A DNA stretch of 64,000 nucleotides from VXYK01 sp965221585 (GCA_965221585.1 OZ244898.1:2418001-2482000); one strand, 5' to 3'; counted from the stretch's first letter, positions 7,853-17,364 are shown. Numbers and translations are program-made. Notes: generated by a model from the sequence alone, not told the origin.

Positions 7853-9802
7853 TCAGGTTCCTGTGGTGATGATCACGACCCTGGCTCCGTACTCCTCGAC
7901 AGTGCCGCTGCGCGGCAGAGTCTCGAACACCGGGAAGTTCGCGTTGCCCTGCACGGCCACCACGAAACCGAGATCCTCGAGAATCTGCGACGCCTCGGTC
8001 ACGCTGAGTTCGAGCACATCGGGTACCGGGCGGGGCGCCGGGCCGTCAGAGATCACGATCACAATTTCGGAATCGACAGGACGAACCGAGCCCGGCGCGG
8101 GACTGAAAGCGATGACACCGCCCTCGGGAACGAGGTCGGACGGCTGTCTGTCCTGTGCAGTCACGGGCACCAGCCGCAGGCTCCGCAACAGCTCCTCGGC
8201 GTCGGTGAGGCTTCGACTCTCCGGGACCGGCGGCACCATCCGGTCGGCCGGTCCTCCCGAAACACGCAGGTCGACGTCGGTGTCGGGCTCAACCTCGGTC
8301 ACACCGACATCGCCCAGCACCTCCAGGACAATGCCCTCGGGCACGTCCTCGCTGTCGGCAACCTCGACATCTCCCACTCCCAGCCGACTCGCACTTAGCT
8401 GCGCCTGCGCCTCGACGAGCGTCAGGTTCACCAGGTCCGGCACAGGCACCAAAACCTCCCCCAGCGACACATCGAGCCGCAGCGTCTCCCCTTCAGCCAG
8501 TTTCACCCCGACCCCGGGGTCGGTTGCCACGACCTCATCGGCGACCGTGCCGTCCATGCGCACCTCGGTGGTCTCCAACAACCAACCGAACTCGGCAACG
8601 GCGGTCTGCGCCTCGGAGAAACTCGTTCCCACCAGGTTGGGAACAGCGTGCGTTGCCGGTTGACTCTGCCGCCACAGCACAGCACCGCCAACGACTGCGG
8701 CGCCGAGCACGAGCAGAGTCAGGATCAGCGCCAACCAACGAGGGGTCGATCCGTCTGTTTCAGCCTCCGTCCCATCGTCGCCGCTCACGGCTCCACCCAC
8801 ACTCACCGCCTTGGTCCCGCGGCCGGGAGTCGGATCTCGGTCGGGCACAGGACTCTGATCAGCTGCCGCGGCCACCTGTTCGAACTGCTCGGTCGAAGCC
8901 TGCAGTTGGGTCTGATCGGCTGCGAGGGAATCCGCGTCGAAAGAGGGCGGGGCCAACAGAAGCGGATCAGGACGAGACATGCCGCTCGCGGCGATCGTCA
9001 GTTCCGCGACCAACTGCGAGGCGCTTGGACGTTCACCGGGGTCCAGAGCTCCGGCCCTCCGCACGATGCCCTGGATGGGGCCGAGAGCCGGGTGGGGTTC
9101 GAGCGGCTTCTCGGCGCGTGCCATCAAGGTGGCAATCGTGGTGTCGGCCACGAACGGGAGATCACCACTGACGGCCTCATTGATGACCAGGGCCAAGGAA
9201 TAGACGTCGGAGGCCGGCCCGAGGCGTTCCCCTCTCGCCTGTTCGGGAGCGGCATAGCGAACGGTGCCGACCACGGACTGTGTCGGCTCCGTCCAACCGG
9301 CTTCGGCCAGAGCCCGAGCGAGACCGAAATCAGCGATGCGCAACCGTCTGTCGGAACCGAAGAGCAGGTTCGCAGGCTTGATGTCACGGTGCACGAGGCC
9401 CTGGGTGTGGGCATAGTCGAGCCCTCTGGCCGTCTCCAGAGCGACGAGCAGCCCCTGACCGGGACTCAACACACCGACCGTGTCCAGCACTGAGCGCAGA
9501 TTCCCACCCGCGAGGTACTCGCTGACCAGAAAGGGGACCTCATCCTGTCCCCAGTCGTAGACACCGAGAACATTGGGATGGTTGAGCGACGCCGCGGCCT
9601 GTGCCTCCGCCCGAAACCGTCGCAGGAACGCTGCGTCCTGGGCCAACTCCTCATGCAGGACCTTCACCGCTACTCGGCGACGCAGCACCACATCGTCGGC
9701 GACATACACCCGGGCCGACGCGCCCGCACCTATGGGGGCCACCACACGGTAACGATCACCCAACACGCGACCGACGTCAGCGCCGGAGTCAAACGGAGTC
9801 AT
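7853..9802 (-). CDS. Serine/threonine protein kinase with C-terminal PASTA domains (PknB type)
   Basis: Numbered from the ATG at base 9802 (649 residues): kinase domain about 15-275 with glycine loop GAGASARVY (25-33), catalytic Lys47 in VAVKVL, HRDIKPAN (Asp140), DFG (158-160) and APEQARGE; a Pro/Asp/Glu-rich linker; one membrane helix (about 356-377); then four PASTA repeats to the C-terminus (about 385-649), each starting VPxL/V. PASTA domains bind muropeptides outside the membrane, and the family controls growth and cell-wall synthesis. An alternative ATG lies at 9832; starts further upstream would run into the promoter of the divergent gene. It is not in an operon with rodA/pbpA/pstP here, unlike the typical actinobacterial pknB, so it may be a paralogue. 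Confidence 0.92.
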   Translation of the reverse strand: MTPFDSGADVGRVLGDRYRVVAPIGAGASARVYVADDVVLRRRVAVKVLHEELAQDAAFLRRFRAEAQAAASLNHPNVLGVYDWGQDEVPFLVSEYLAGGNLRSVLDTVGVLSPGQGLLVALETARGLDYAHTQGLVHRDIKPANLLFGSDRRLRIADFGLARALAEAGWTEPTQSVVGTVRYAAPEQARGERLGPASDVYSLALVINEAVSGDLPFVADTTIATLMARAEKPLEPHPALGPIQGIVRRAGALDPGERPSASQLVAELTIAASGMSRPDPLLLAPPSFDADSLAADQTQLQASTEQFEQVAAAADQSPVPDRDPTPGRGTKAVSVGGAVSGDDGTEAETDGSTPRWLALILTLLVLGAAVVGGAVLWRQSQPATHAVPNLVGTSFSEAQTAVAEFGWLLETTEVRMDGTVADEVVATDPGVGVKLAEGETLRLDVSLGEVLVPVPDLVNLTLVEAQAQLSASRLGVGDVEVADSEDVPEGIVLEVLGDVGVTEVEPDTDVDLRVSGGPADRMVPPVPESRSLTDAEELLRSLRLVPVTAQDRQPSDLVPEGGVIAFSPAPGSVRPVDSEIVIVISDGPAPRPVPDVLELSVTEASQILEDLGFVVAVQGNANFPVFETLPRSGTVEEYGARVVIITTGT

Positions 9803-9895
9803 CCACACCAAAGTACCCCCGCCGACCACCATTTCAGTGGCTCCGGATGGTGCCCGCTCGGCGGGCGAGCGACGCAATCTGGCAGACTTCAGACT

Positions 9896-10321
9896 GTGTT
9901 CCGCAAGCAGCAGATAATTTTCGGAATTCTCATCGCTTCCGGCATCGCGCTGATCGTCTCCGCCGCGCTCATCAACAATGACGACCAGCCTGATCTGGCT
10001 CTGTCGATCCCTGGAGTGGAGGCCCTGATCCCGCAGCGCAACGACGAGGTGCTGCAGCAACAGCGTGTCGGGATCGATTTGGAGCCCGAGTATCGCCTGG
10101 TGGAGATGACGATCTCAGATGATGCCCGTTGTACACGCCCGGTCGTGGTCACCGAGCATGTCCGCCGGGTCGAGGGCCTTCAACAGTTCATCTACCAGCC
10201 GTCGGCGGGGTTGCCGGTGGAAGCGCTGGCACCGGACGAGAACTGTGTGGTCGCCACCATCGAGAAGATCTCTCTGCCTGGACGCTTAACGGACGTCGAA
10301 TGGGTCTTCACTGTCAGCTAG
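9896..10321 (+). CDS. Hypothetical membrane-anchored protein
   Basis: Starts at GTG 9896 and encodes about 141 residues. The first 25 residues contain one membrane helix (QQIIFGILIASGIALIVSAA), followed by a soluble domain of about 110 residues with two Cys (CTRPVVV and ENCVVATI) that could form a disulfide if the domain lies outside. Longer versions of the frame starting upstream would run antisense through the kinase gene and are unlikely. It is divergent from the PASTA kinase (about 64-94 bases between starts, depending on the kinase start). I do not recognise the family. A role linked to the kinase is possible only by position. Confidence 0.6.
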   Translation: MFRKQQIIFGILIASGIALIVSAALINNDDQPDLALSIPGVEALIPQRNDEVLQQQRVGIDLEPEYRLVEMTISDDARCTRPVVVTEHVRRVEGLQQFIYQPSAGLPVEALAPDENCVVATIEKISLPGRLTDVEWVFTVS

Positions 10322-10333
10322 TCGCCGGTCGCG

Positions 10334-10978
10334 TCAGCCAATCCGTCTCACGAGCGCCTTCAGCTCGTCCATAGCGGCAACCGGCTCCCTGTCGACGACG
10401 ATCCCATGCATGCCGACGCCTTGGGCAGCTTCGACGTTGGCCGGCATGTCATCGACGAACACCGCGTTCTGGGCAGCGACTCCCAGTTGGCTGAGCACAT
10501 GGTGATAGATCGCGGGATCGGGCTTGCGCATCCCGACCGCCGACGAGTCGACCACGACGCTCATGATCTCCATCGGCACGATCGAATGCCACCCGGGCCC
10601 GTCACCGCCAGAGAACTCGGCGACATTGTTGGTGACCACCGCCATGGCTACGCCCTCGGAATGCAACTCCCGCGCAGTTGCGGTCACCACCGTCCGGTCT
10701 GCTTCGTCGGTGCGGAACTGTCGGAAGAAGTCCGCCAGAGCCAACCCGATTCCGAGATCTGCGACAGCGCGCTCCACCTCGACCCAGGCCTCGGCCAGAG
10801 GCAACTCCCCTCGCTCGAGGCGGTGCCAGACATGGTCGCCGTCGAGGTGATACGGCCCGAAGACCGCTGCAAAGACATCGTCGGCGTCTAGGCCGTGCTG
10901 TTGCGCGATCCGTCCGATGGCGTCCACCGGTCGAGCAGAGAAGACCCCGCCGACGTCCCAACAGACTGCTTCGATCAT
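10334..10978 (-). CDS. HAD superfamily hydrolase (subfamily IA)
   Basis: A 214-residue protein from the ATG at 10978. It opens IEAVCWDVGGVFS, the HAD motif I in the WDxGGV form in which the second Asp of DxD is replaced by Gly, as in several IA members; motif II is VVTNN and motif III/IV is GMRKPDPAIYHH ... NAVFVDDMPANVEAA. The inserted helical cap lies between residues about 15 and 85. It is probably a small-molecule phosphatase or a related hydrolase. A longer frame to 11146 exists but overlaps the promoter region of the upstream gene and adds unrelated sequence. Substrate is not predictable. Confidence 0.83.
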   Translation of the reverse strand: MIEAVCWDVGGVFSARPVDAIGRIAQQHGLDADDVFAAVFGPYHLDGDHVWHRLERGELPLAEAWVEVERAVADLGIGLALADFFRQFRTDEADRTVVTATARELHSEGVAMAVVTNNVAEFSGGDGPGWHSIVPMEIMSVVVDSSAVGMRKPDPAIYHHVLSQLGVAAQNAVFVDDMPANVEAAQGVGMHGIVVDREPVAAMDELKALVRRIG

Positions 10979-11045
10979 GGCGCGAGAGTTATCTCCTGGC
11001 GCGCCCGTTGTCCAAACGACTGAGTGTCCAAACGACCGGGCGTTC

Positions 11046-11441
11046 CTATCCCCACGAACCGTGGTCGTGTTGCCGGCCGAGTTCTGCGACCAGGAGCGGG
11101 CCAGGGTCGCGCCAACCCTCGGGTTTGAGGATCTTCCCGTCGTCACGCCTGATGACCCGCCCGTCGACGACCTTCGCCATGTTGGCGCCGTGCACGATCT
11201 CGAACACTCGGTCGAGGTTCATGCCATGACGTACCGCCGTGTCGCAGATGTAGTAGATCGCGTCGACGAGAGCATCCGCCTGCTCCACGACGTCGGTCGC
11301 CTCGCGCAGCTCGTCGAGTTCGTCATTGACCATTTCCGCAATGAACTCGACGGCTTCGACGCTCATCAGCTTCGGGGTTGAGGGCAGATTGCCGTCGTTG
11401 CAGGCATCGCTGAACTCTTTGACAGCGGTTGTGTAGGTCAT
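11046..11441 (-). CDS. MazG-like / phosphoribosyl-ATP pyrophosphohydrolase-like NTP-PPase
   Basis: A 131-residue all-alpha protein. The pattern EFIAEMVNDELDELREA followed by ADALVDAIYYICDTAVRHG gives the E-x-x-E/E-x-x-D metal-binding arrangement of the all-alpha NTP pyrophosphatases, and the C-terminal GANMAKV ... DDGKILKPEGW is typical of the Cof-like PRA-PH family. These enzymes split nucleotides to NMP and pyrophosphate, usually as house-cleaning enzymes. Its ATG overlaps the ligA stop by four bases, so it is the downstream, co-translated partner of DNA ligase, which fits a role in keeping the nucleotide pool clean, though that link is an inference. Confidence 0.82.
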   Translation of the reverse strand: MTYTTAVKEFSDACNDGNLPSTPKLMSVEAVEFIAEMVNDELDELREATDVVEQADALVDAIYYICDTAVRHGMNLDRVFEIVHGANMAKVVDGRVIRRDDGKILKPEGWRDPGPLLVAELGRQHDHGSWG

Positions 11442-13522
11442 GGAGGTCCTTTGGGTAGTTCACCGGTTGGCAATCGACCGGTTTCGAGCAGTTCGACGAA
11501 GGCCTCCTCGTCGATGACTGGTATCTCCAGCGCTTCAGCCTTGTTGACCTTGGATGCCCCAGGGTCGCCTCCAACGACAAGCGCCAAGGTCGACTTCGAC
11601 ACGCTTCCAGGAGACTTGCCGCCACGGGCGAGAATCGCTTCTTTGGCACCGTCGCGGCTGTAGCCCTTGAGCGTGCCGCTCACGACAACCGAGACACCCT
11701 CGAGGGTCTGTTCGACCGTGGAGTCGCTCGCCTCGGCTTCCATGGTGAGCCCGGCATCGGCGAGCCGCCCGATGAGGGCCCGCGCCGCTGGATCTGCGAA
11801 CCAACCATGCACGGCCTCAGCGATCACCGGCCCGAATCCCTCAACTGCCGCGAGGTCTTCGACACTCGCTTCCATGATCCGTTCCATGGTCTTGAACGAC
11901 GAGGCCAACAACGCGGCGTTGACCTGGCCTACCTCGGGAATCCGCAGACCGAAGATCAGATTGCCCAGTGGGCGGCCCTTGGAATGCTCTATCGCGGCTC
12001 TCAGGTTGTCGACCGACTTCTCCTGAAAGCCGGGCATCTCCAGGATCCTGTCGAAATCGAGCCGGTACAGGTCGCCGACGTCGTTGATCAACCCCGCCGA
12101 GACGAAGCGGTCGACGTTCTTCTCGCCGAGAAACTCGATGTCCATCGCGGTGCGCCCCGAGAAGTGCTCGATACGCCCGCGGATCTGCCGGGGGCATCCG
12201 AAGTTGACGCAGTTCGTGGCCGCTGCACCCTCATCGCGCACCAACGGGTGATCACAGACCGGGCAGTTCTTTGGGAACTTCCAACGCACCGAACCCGCAG
12301 GCCTCTCGGAGAGGACCGGGCCGACGACCTCGGGGATCACATCGCCTGCCCGTCTCACGATCACCGTGTCACCGGGGCGGACGTCCTTGGCGGCGACCTG
12401 ATCCTCGTTGTGCAGGGTCGCAGTGCCGACCGTGACTCCACCGACGAAGACCGGCTTCAGATGGGCGAAGGGTGTGGCCTGTCCCGATGGGCCTATCGAC
12501 ACCTTGATATCGACCAGCTTGGTCGTCCGCTCCTCGGGGGGCAGCTTGTAGGCGATCGCCCAACGTGGCGCTTTGGCATCGGCACCCAACTCGGCCTGAA
12601 AGGCGAGATCGTCGACCTTGACCACCACACCGTCGAACTCGTAGTCGAGCTCGTGGCGTATGCCGTCGAGTTCCGTGACGCGGGCTTCCACCTCATGCAT
12701 GGCCGTCAGGGTGCGGGTGTGCTCGTTGACTGGGAACCCGAGCGACCCCAACCATGCCAACGCTTCGGAGTGATTCGCCAGTTCAGGGCCACCCTCGAGC
12801 AGACTGAGCTGGTAGCAGTAGAACGACAGGTCCCGACCGGCGGTCACCTCCGCCGAGATCTGACGAAGCGAGCCAGCGGCTGTGTTGCGTGGGTTGACGT
12901 ACAGCTTCGGTTCCTTTCCGGCGGCTTCGGCCTGTGCAATCTGCAGCTCATTGAAGGCTCTGAAACTCGACAGCTTCATATAGACCTCGCCCCGCACTTC
13001 AAGCACCGGTGGGGCTCCGGAGATTCGCTTTGGAATGTCGTTGATGGTCCGCACGTTGTGAGTGACATCCTCGCCGACCTTGCCGTCGCCTCGGGTGGCG
13101 CCCTGCACCAGGATCCCGGCCTCGTAGCGCAAAGAAATCGCCAGACCGTCGAGCTTCAGCTCGACCGCGAAGGACTCTGGGGTGCGCCCCTCGAGGCGCC
13201 GCTGCACACGTTCGTACCAGGCTTGCAGCTCGTTGATGTCGAAGGCGTTGTGCAGCGACATCATCGCCACGCTGTGTGTGACGGGAGCGAAGGCCACATT
13301 CGGCGCGCCTCCCACCTGCTGTGTCGGCGACGAATCTGTTACCAGCTCAGGGTGTGCTGCCTCAAGTTCCTCCAGTTCGCGCACCAGTCGGTCGTAGTCG
13401 GCGTCGGGGATCTCGGGCGCGTCGCGCTCGTAGTAGGCCGACCGGTGACGATCGATGGCCTCCCGCAGTTCGGCAACCCGCTGGGCGGGGTCCGTCGAGC
13501 CAGAAGCAGAATCCGAGGCCAT
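11438..13522 (-). CDS. ligA: NAD-dependent DNA ligase
   Basis: A 694-residue protein of normal LigA length. Visible domains: NAD-binding Ia domain with YYERDAPEIPDADYDRL (Tyr/Asp NMN contacts), adenylation domain with the nucleophilic Lys in VELKLDGLA, an OB fold, a four-Cys zinc finger (CPVCDHPL ... CVNFGCP), helix-hairpin-helix repeats (about 500-590), and a C-terminal BRCT domain starting LEGVSVVVSGTLKG. It seals nicks in replication and repair using NAD+. It has an ATG start, no close upstream partner (the next gene is divergent 63 bases away), and is coupled by a four-base overlap to a MazG-like gene downstream. Confidence 0.97.
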   Translation of the reverse strand: MASDSASGSTDPAQRVAELREAIDRHRSAYYERDAPEIPDADYDRLVRELEELEAAHPELVTDSSPTQQVGGAPNVAFAPVTHSVAMMSLHNAFDINELQAWYERVQRRLEGRTPESFAVELKLDGLAISLRYEAGILVQGATRGDGKVGEDVTHNVRTINDIPKRISGAPPVLEVRGEVYMKLSSFRAFNELQIAQAEAAGKEPKLYVNPRNTAAGSLRQISAEVTAGRDLSFYCYQLSLLEGGPELANHSEALAWLGSLGFPVNEHTRTLTAMHEVEARVTELDGIRHELDYEFDGVVVKVDDLAFQAELGADAKAPRWAIAYKLPPEERTTKLVDIKVSIGPSGQATPFAHLKPVFVGGVTVGTATLHNEDQVAAKDVRPGDTVIVRRAGDVIPEVVGPVLSERPAGSVRWKFPKNCPVCDHPLVRDEGAAATNCVNFGCPRQIRGRIEHFSGRTAMDIEFLGEKNVDRFVSAGLINDVGDLYRLDFDRILEMPGFQEKSVDNLRAAIEHSKGRPLGNLIFGLRIPEVGQVNAALLASSFKTMERIMEASVEDLAAVEGFGPVIAEAVHGWFADPAARALIGRLADAGLTMEAEASDSTVEQTLEGVSVVVSGTLKGYSRDGAKEAILARGGKSPGSVSKSTLALVVGGDPGASKVNKAEALEIPVIDEEAFVELLETGRLPTGELPKGPP

Positions 13523-13585
13523 CGAGAGCCGACATTAGCAATCGCATGAGACAAGCCGAGATCGGCGACGGCCTAATGTGGTTCC

Positions 13586-14479
13586 GTGCTCCGACGCCTT
13601 CGCTCTGCCACTCCCTCGCAGCGATTGTGCTGGTTGGCGACGGGACTGTGGATCGTGCAGCCGTTCCTGTCGGGTGCTCTGCTCAACGACGCGTTGGAGG
13701 GAGCTTCTGACTCCTTCGGTGGCACCGTCAAGCTGGCTAGCTGGCTGGGATGGCTGGGAATCCTGGTCTCGTTGATGGCGCGCCTGCCCGTCACCCTCGC
13801 TGTGGCCCGTATCGGGGTCGCAGGGTCACTGCCGGTCTCGGTCTGGGCCGCCATCGAGACACAGGAGACCACCGCAGCGATTCTCGGGATCGGTGGAACC
13901 TTCGCGGTGACCGCCGCAGTGCTGGCTCCGGGCGTCGCCGACTGTTTCATCGACGGTGCCAGCTACGGCGACGAACGCAGATTCGCTCTGCGCGCCCCCG
14001 GACCTGTGTTGATCACCCTTGTCGTGCCCGCATGGGCAGTCGTGGTCGCCGGTTCCGTGGCGGGGCCGATCCTGCTGGCTGATCAGCGATGGCTGGCCGG
14101 CGCGGTGGTCACTGTCGTCGGGTTTGTCGCAGCTGGGCTGGCCTTCAATGCTCTGTACCGGCTGACCAGCCGTTTTGTCGTGCTGGTGCCCAACGGTCTG
14201 GTACTCCATGACCGGACCGTCCTTCGTGAGCCCGTGCTCTTCGCCCGCAACGAGATCGTCGGTATCGCACCTGCGCAAGCCGACACGAACGCTGTCGACC
14301 TGACCGCTTCGGCGCTGGGATTGGCCCTGGAGTTGAAGTTGAGTACCGCGGCGACCCTGCCCGTGGTCACCGGTCGCAGTAGCACTCACGAGCGCCAGGT
14401 CAGCACGCTGCTGATCTCTCCCACGCGGCCGGCCGACGTTATGCGCGCCGCGGAACAGAAGGGCATCAGCATCGCCTGA
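13586..14479 (+). CDS. Hypothetical multi-pass membrane protein
   Basis: A 297-residue protein with a GTG start. About six hydrophobic segments cover residues 10-200 (for example CWLATGLWIVQPFL, WLGILVSLMARL, LVVPAWAVVVAGSVAGPILL), then a soluble C-terminal part of about 100 residues resembling a PH-like or beta-rich cytoplasmic domain (RFVVLVPNGLVLHDRTVLREPVLF). I do not recognise a named family. It lies 62 bases upstream of the NCS2 permease gene in the same direction and could share a transcript. No catalytic motif is apparent. Confidence 0.7.
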   Translation: MLRRLRSATPSQRLCWLATGLWIVQPFLSGALLNDALEGASDSFGGTVKLASWLGWLGILVSLMARLPVTLAVARIGVAGSLPVSVWAAIETQETTAAILGIGGTFAVTAAVLAPGVADCFIDGASYGDERRFALRAPGPVLITLVVPAWAVVVAGSVAGPILLADQRWLAGAVVTVVGFVAAGLAFNALYRLTSRFVVLVPNGLVLHDRTVLREPVLFARNEIVGIAPAQADTNAVDLTASALGLALELKLSTAATLPVVTGRSSTHERQVSTLLISPTRPADVMRAAEQKGISIA

Positions 14480-14541
14480 TTCATCGGGTTCTGCCACAGG
14501 CCCCGTTTGCTCATGAGTCGGCTCGCGGCAACAATCAGCCG

Positions 14542-16335
14542 ATGGCAACCGACGCATCCACGAACAGGAACATCCGCTTCGAAGCCGACGACAAACCACC
14601 GTTGGCGCTCACCGCGGGTCTCGGTCTGCAGTTCGCCATTCTGGCGATCGCCGGGATCGTGCTCACCCCGGCCATCGTGATCCGCGCCGCAGGGGGCACA
14701 GACGAGTATCTGGCATGGGCGGTGTTCGCAGCGGCTGTGGTCAGCGGTGTCAGCACCATCCTGCAGGCGGTGCGGCTCGGTCGTATCGGTTCGGGGTACG
14801 TGCTGTTGATGGGTACATCGGGCGCCTTCATCGCAGTGTGTGTGACTGCGCTGCAAAAGGGCGGGCCGGGTCTGCTCGCCACGCTGGTCATCGCCTCGTC
14901 GCTGTTCCAGTTCCTGCTAGCAGCGAAGCTGTCGCTGTTCCGGCGCCTGTTGACCCCGACGGTCGCAGGCACCGTGGTGATGTTGATCGCGGTAACGGTC
15001 ATGCCACTGGTCTTCGACATGGTCGCGACCTCACCTGAGGGCAGTTCGTCGTGGAGCGCACCCGCGAGCGCACTGGCTGCGATGGGGGTGGTTATCGTCA
15101 TCGCGCTCACAGCCACGGGCAGCTTGCGCTTGTGGGCACCGGTCATAGGGATCGCGGCAGGTTCGGTTGTTGCGGGATTCTTCGGGATCTACAACACCGA
15201 AGCGGTAGCCGATGCGGCCTGGATCGGTTTGCCCGACGGTGGCTGGCCCGGCTACGACCTCGGCTTCGGCGGAGACTTCTGGGGTCTGCTGCCAGCCTTC
15301 GTTTTCGTCACGTTGATCGGTGCGGTGGAGACGATCGGCGACTCGGTTGCCATCCAGCGGGTGTCGTGGCGTCGGCCCAGGGCGGTCGACTATCGAGCCG
15401 TGCAGGGCGCCGTGGCCGCTGACGGCACCGGCAATCTGCTCTCGGGTCTTGCCGGCACGATGCCGAACACGACGTACTCGACGAGCATCTCTATCACCGA
15501 GTTGACCGGGGTCGCGGCTCGGCGAGTGGGTGTGGCCATCGGCGCCTCCTTCGTTGTGATGGCCTTCGTGCCCAAGGTGCTGACGCTCGTGCTGGCGATC
15601 CCCGACGCGGTTGTGGCGGCCTATGTGACGGTGCTTCTGGCTCTGTTGTTCGTGGTCGGCATGAGGATGGTGATCGAGGACGCCAACGACTACCGCCGCA
15701 GCCTGATCGCAGGTGTCTCGTTCTGGATCGGGGTCGGCTTTCAGAACGGACAGATCTTCGGCGAGTACCTCGACGGGTTCGCCGGGGGTTTCCTTGAGAA
15801 CGGCATGACCACGGGTGGTCTGACTGCGATCGCCCTGACTCTGTTCACCGAGTTCACGGGCTCTCGCAGCAGACGCTTCCGTTCGGAGCTGTCGGTGGAG
15901 GAATTGCCGCGTATCCGCAAGTTCCTGTCTGAATTCGCTGGCCGGAACGGTTGGGGCGCAGGCATGCAACTGCGGCTGGATACGGTCGCAGAGGAGACGC
16001 TGCTCACCTTGCTCGACTCTGATGAATCAGCCGACGACTTCGATCAATCCATCAAACGCAAGCTTCGTTTGACCGCCAGCAAGCAAGACGGGCGGCCGGT
16101 GCTCGAGTTCGTGGCGGCGGCGAGCGATGAGAACCTTGAGGATCGCCTGTCGGTTCTCGCCTCCCAGTCCACCGAACTGCCTCTCGAACGCGACATCTCA
16201 TTGCGGATGCTGCAACATCACGCCTCAGACATCCTCCATCAGCAGTACCACGACCTGGACATCGTGACCGTCCACGTAAGGCCCCTCGAAACCTCAAACC
16301 CGTCCACGGCTGGCGGTGCCGCCGCCGACCACTAG
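14542..16335 (+). CDS. NCS2 (uracil/xanthine) permease fused to a C-terminal ATPase-like domain
   Basis: A 597-residue protein. Residues about 20-440 form an NCS2 nucleobase transporter: about 12-14 hydrophobic segments, LIGAVETIGDS (substrate-site Glu region), GTGNLLSGLAGTMPNTTYS (the family's conserved G-x-L-x-T-x-P-N-T-T loop) and SFWIGVGFQNG. The remaining about 150 residues (about 440-585) are soluble: WGAGMQLRLDTVAEETLLTLL, an antiparallel sheet region, then SLRMLQHHASDILHQQYHDLDIVTV, which looks like a degenerate GHKL/RsbW-type ATPase fold. Such a tail is absent from ordinary family members (about 430-460 residues). The last 42 bases overlap the convergent mnmA gene. Confidence 0.85.
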   Translation: MATDASTNRNIRFEADDKPPLALTAGLGLQFAILAIAGIVLTPAIVIRAAGGTDEYLAWAVFAAAVVSGVSTILQAVRLGRIGSGYVLLMGTSGAFIAVCVTALQKGGPGLLATLVIASSLFQFLLAAKLSLFRRLLTPTVAGTVVMLIAVTVMPLVFDMVATSPEGSSSWSAPASALAAMGVVIVIALTATGSLRLWAPVIGIAAGSVVAGFFGIYNTEAVADAAWIGLPDGGWPGYDLGFGGDFWGLLPAFVFVTLIGAVETIGDSVAIQRVSWRRPRAVDYRAVQGAVAADGTGNLLSGLAGTMPNTTYSTSISITELTGVAARRVGVAIGASFVVMAFVPKVLTLVLAIPDAVVAAYVTVLLALLFVVGMRMVIEDANDYRRSLIAGVSFWIGVGFQNGQIFGEYLDGFAGGFLENGMTTGGLTAIALTLFTEFTGSRSRRFRSELSVEELPRIRKFLSEFAGRNGWGAGMQLRLDTVAEETLLTLLDSDESADDFDQSIKRKLRLTASKQDGRPVLEFVAAASDENLEDRLSVLASQSTELPLERDISLRMLQHHASDILHQQYHDLDIVTVHVRPLETSNPSTAGGAAADH

Positions 16336-17364
16336 GTCGTCGCGGTAGGCGACGACGCTCTGGCCGGGGGCGATCCGGCGGTGCGGGTCACGCCACATCA
16401 CCGAGTCGTCGACAACCACACCGGGCGCGGGCCGGCCGTGGGCTGAACACTGCAACTCGACCTCGCCGCTGAGCGCTGCACCGGTCCACGACCAGGACTC
16501 GAGCGGCGTCACCTCGACTAACAGATCCTCAGCAGTGCCCACCGTGACCGTCGACGACCCGTGATCGACGTCGATCACATAGTGCGGGTCGGTGCCCCCA
16601 GCAAGACCCAGTCCCTTGCGCTGGCCGACCGTCACCAACTCGACGGCACCCACCCGGCCGACCGTTGCGCCAGTGCGATCAACCACGACCGCGGGCTTGA
16701 GCCCGATCCGATCACCGAGAAACGCCTCACGACCATGCCGATTGGTGATGAAGCAAACGTCCTGACTCTCGGGCTTGGCCGCGGTGCGAAGGCCGAGATC
16801 GGCCGCAATCTCACGCACCTCGGCCTTGGTCATCCCCCCGAGCGGCAACAGCAAACGCCCCAACACGGCCTCGTCAAGCATGTGCAGCACATAGGACTGA
16901 TCCTTCGCGCTGTCGGCACCACGGCCAATACGAGGCCCGTCGGCGGTAGCCACCACCCGGGCATGGTGGCCCGTCGCAATCGTCGAGAACCCGAGAGCCT
17001 CGGCCCGACGCAGCAGCCGATCGAACTTGAGATGTCGATTGCACTCGATGCACGGGTTCGGAGTCCGACCCTTGGCGTGATCAGCGACATACGGAGCAAC
17101 GACATCCCGCTCGAAGTCGTCACCGAAATTGAAGACATGGTGTTCGACACCGAGCCGGTCGGCCACCCGGCGGGCATCGTCAACATCAGAGACCGCACAA
17201 CACCCGGTGTCGCTCGGCCCGCCCCACAGCTTCATGGTGACGCCAACGACTTCGTAGCCGGCCTCCAACAACAACGCAGCCGCAACCGACGAATCAACCC
17301 CGCCCGACATGGCAGCCATGACAGGCCCCTTCAAGCTCGAGGCGGACGTCGACTCCAAAGACAT
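16294..17364 (-). CDS. mnmA: tRNA-specific 2-thiouridylase MnmA
   Basis: A 356-residue protein. It has the PP-loop AAMSGGVDSSVAA at the N-terminus, an invariant Cys in RTPNPCIECNRHLKF and the second catalytic Cys in KPESQDVCFI. The family adenylates U34 of Lys, Glu and Gln tRNAs and inserts sulfur through a persulfide. The C-terminal beta-barrel ends in the SVVAYRDDLVVGGG region. It lies 41 bases downstream of the cysteine desulfurase gene on the same strand, the natural sulfur donor, so the pair forms a tRNA-thiolation operon. Its 3' end overlaps the convergent NCS2 permease gene by 42 bases. Confidence 0.95.
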   Translation of the reverse strand: MSLESTSASSLKGPVMAAMSGGVDSSVAAALLLEAGYEVVGVTMKLWGGPSDTGCCAVSDVDDARRVADRLGVEHHVFNFGDDFERDVVAPYVADHAKGRTPNPCIECNRHLKFDRLLRRAEALGFSTIATGHHARVVATADGPRIGRGADSAKDQSYVLHMLDEAVLGRLLLPLGGMTKAEVREIAADLGLRTAAKPESQDVCFITNRHGREAFLGDRIGLKPAVVVDRTGATVGRVGAVELVTVGQRKGLGLAGGTDPHYVIDVDHGSSTVTVGTAEDLLVEVTPLESWSWTGAALSGEVELQCSAHGRPAPGVVVDDSVMWRDPHRRIAPGQSVVAYRDDLVVGGGTASRGRV

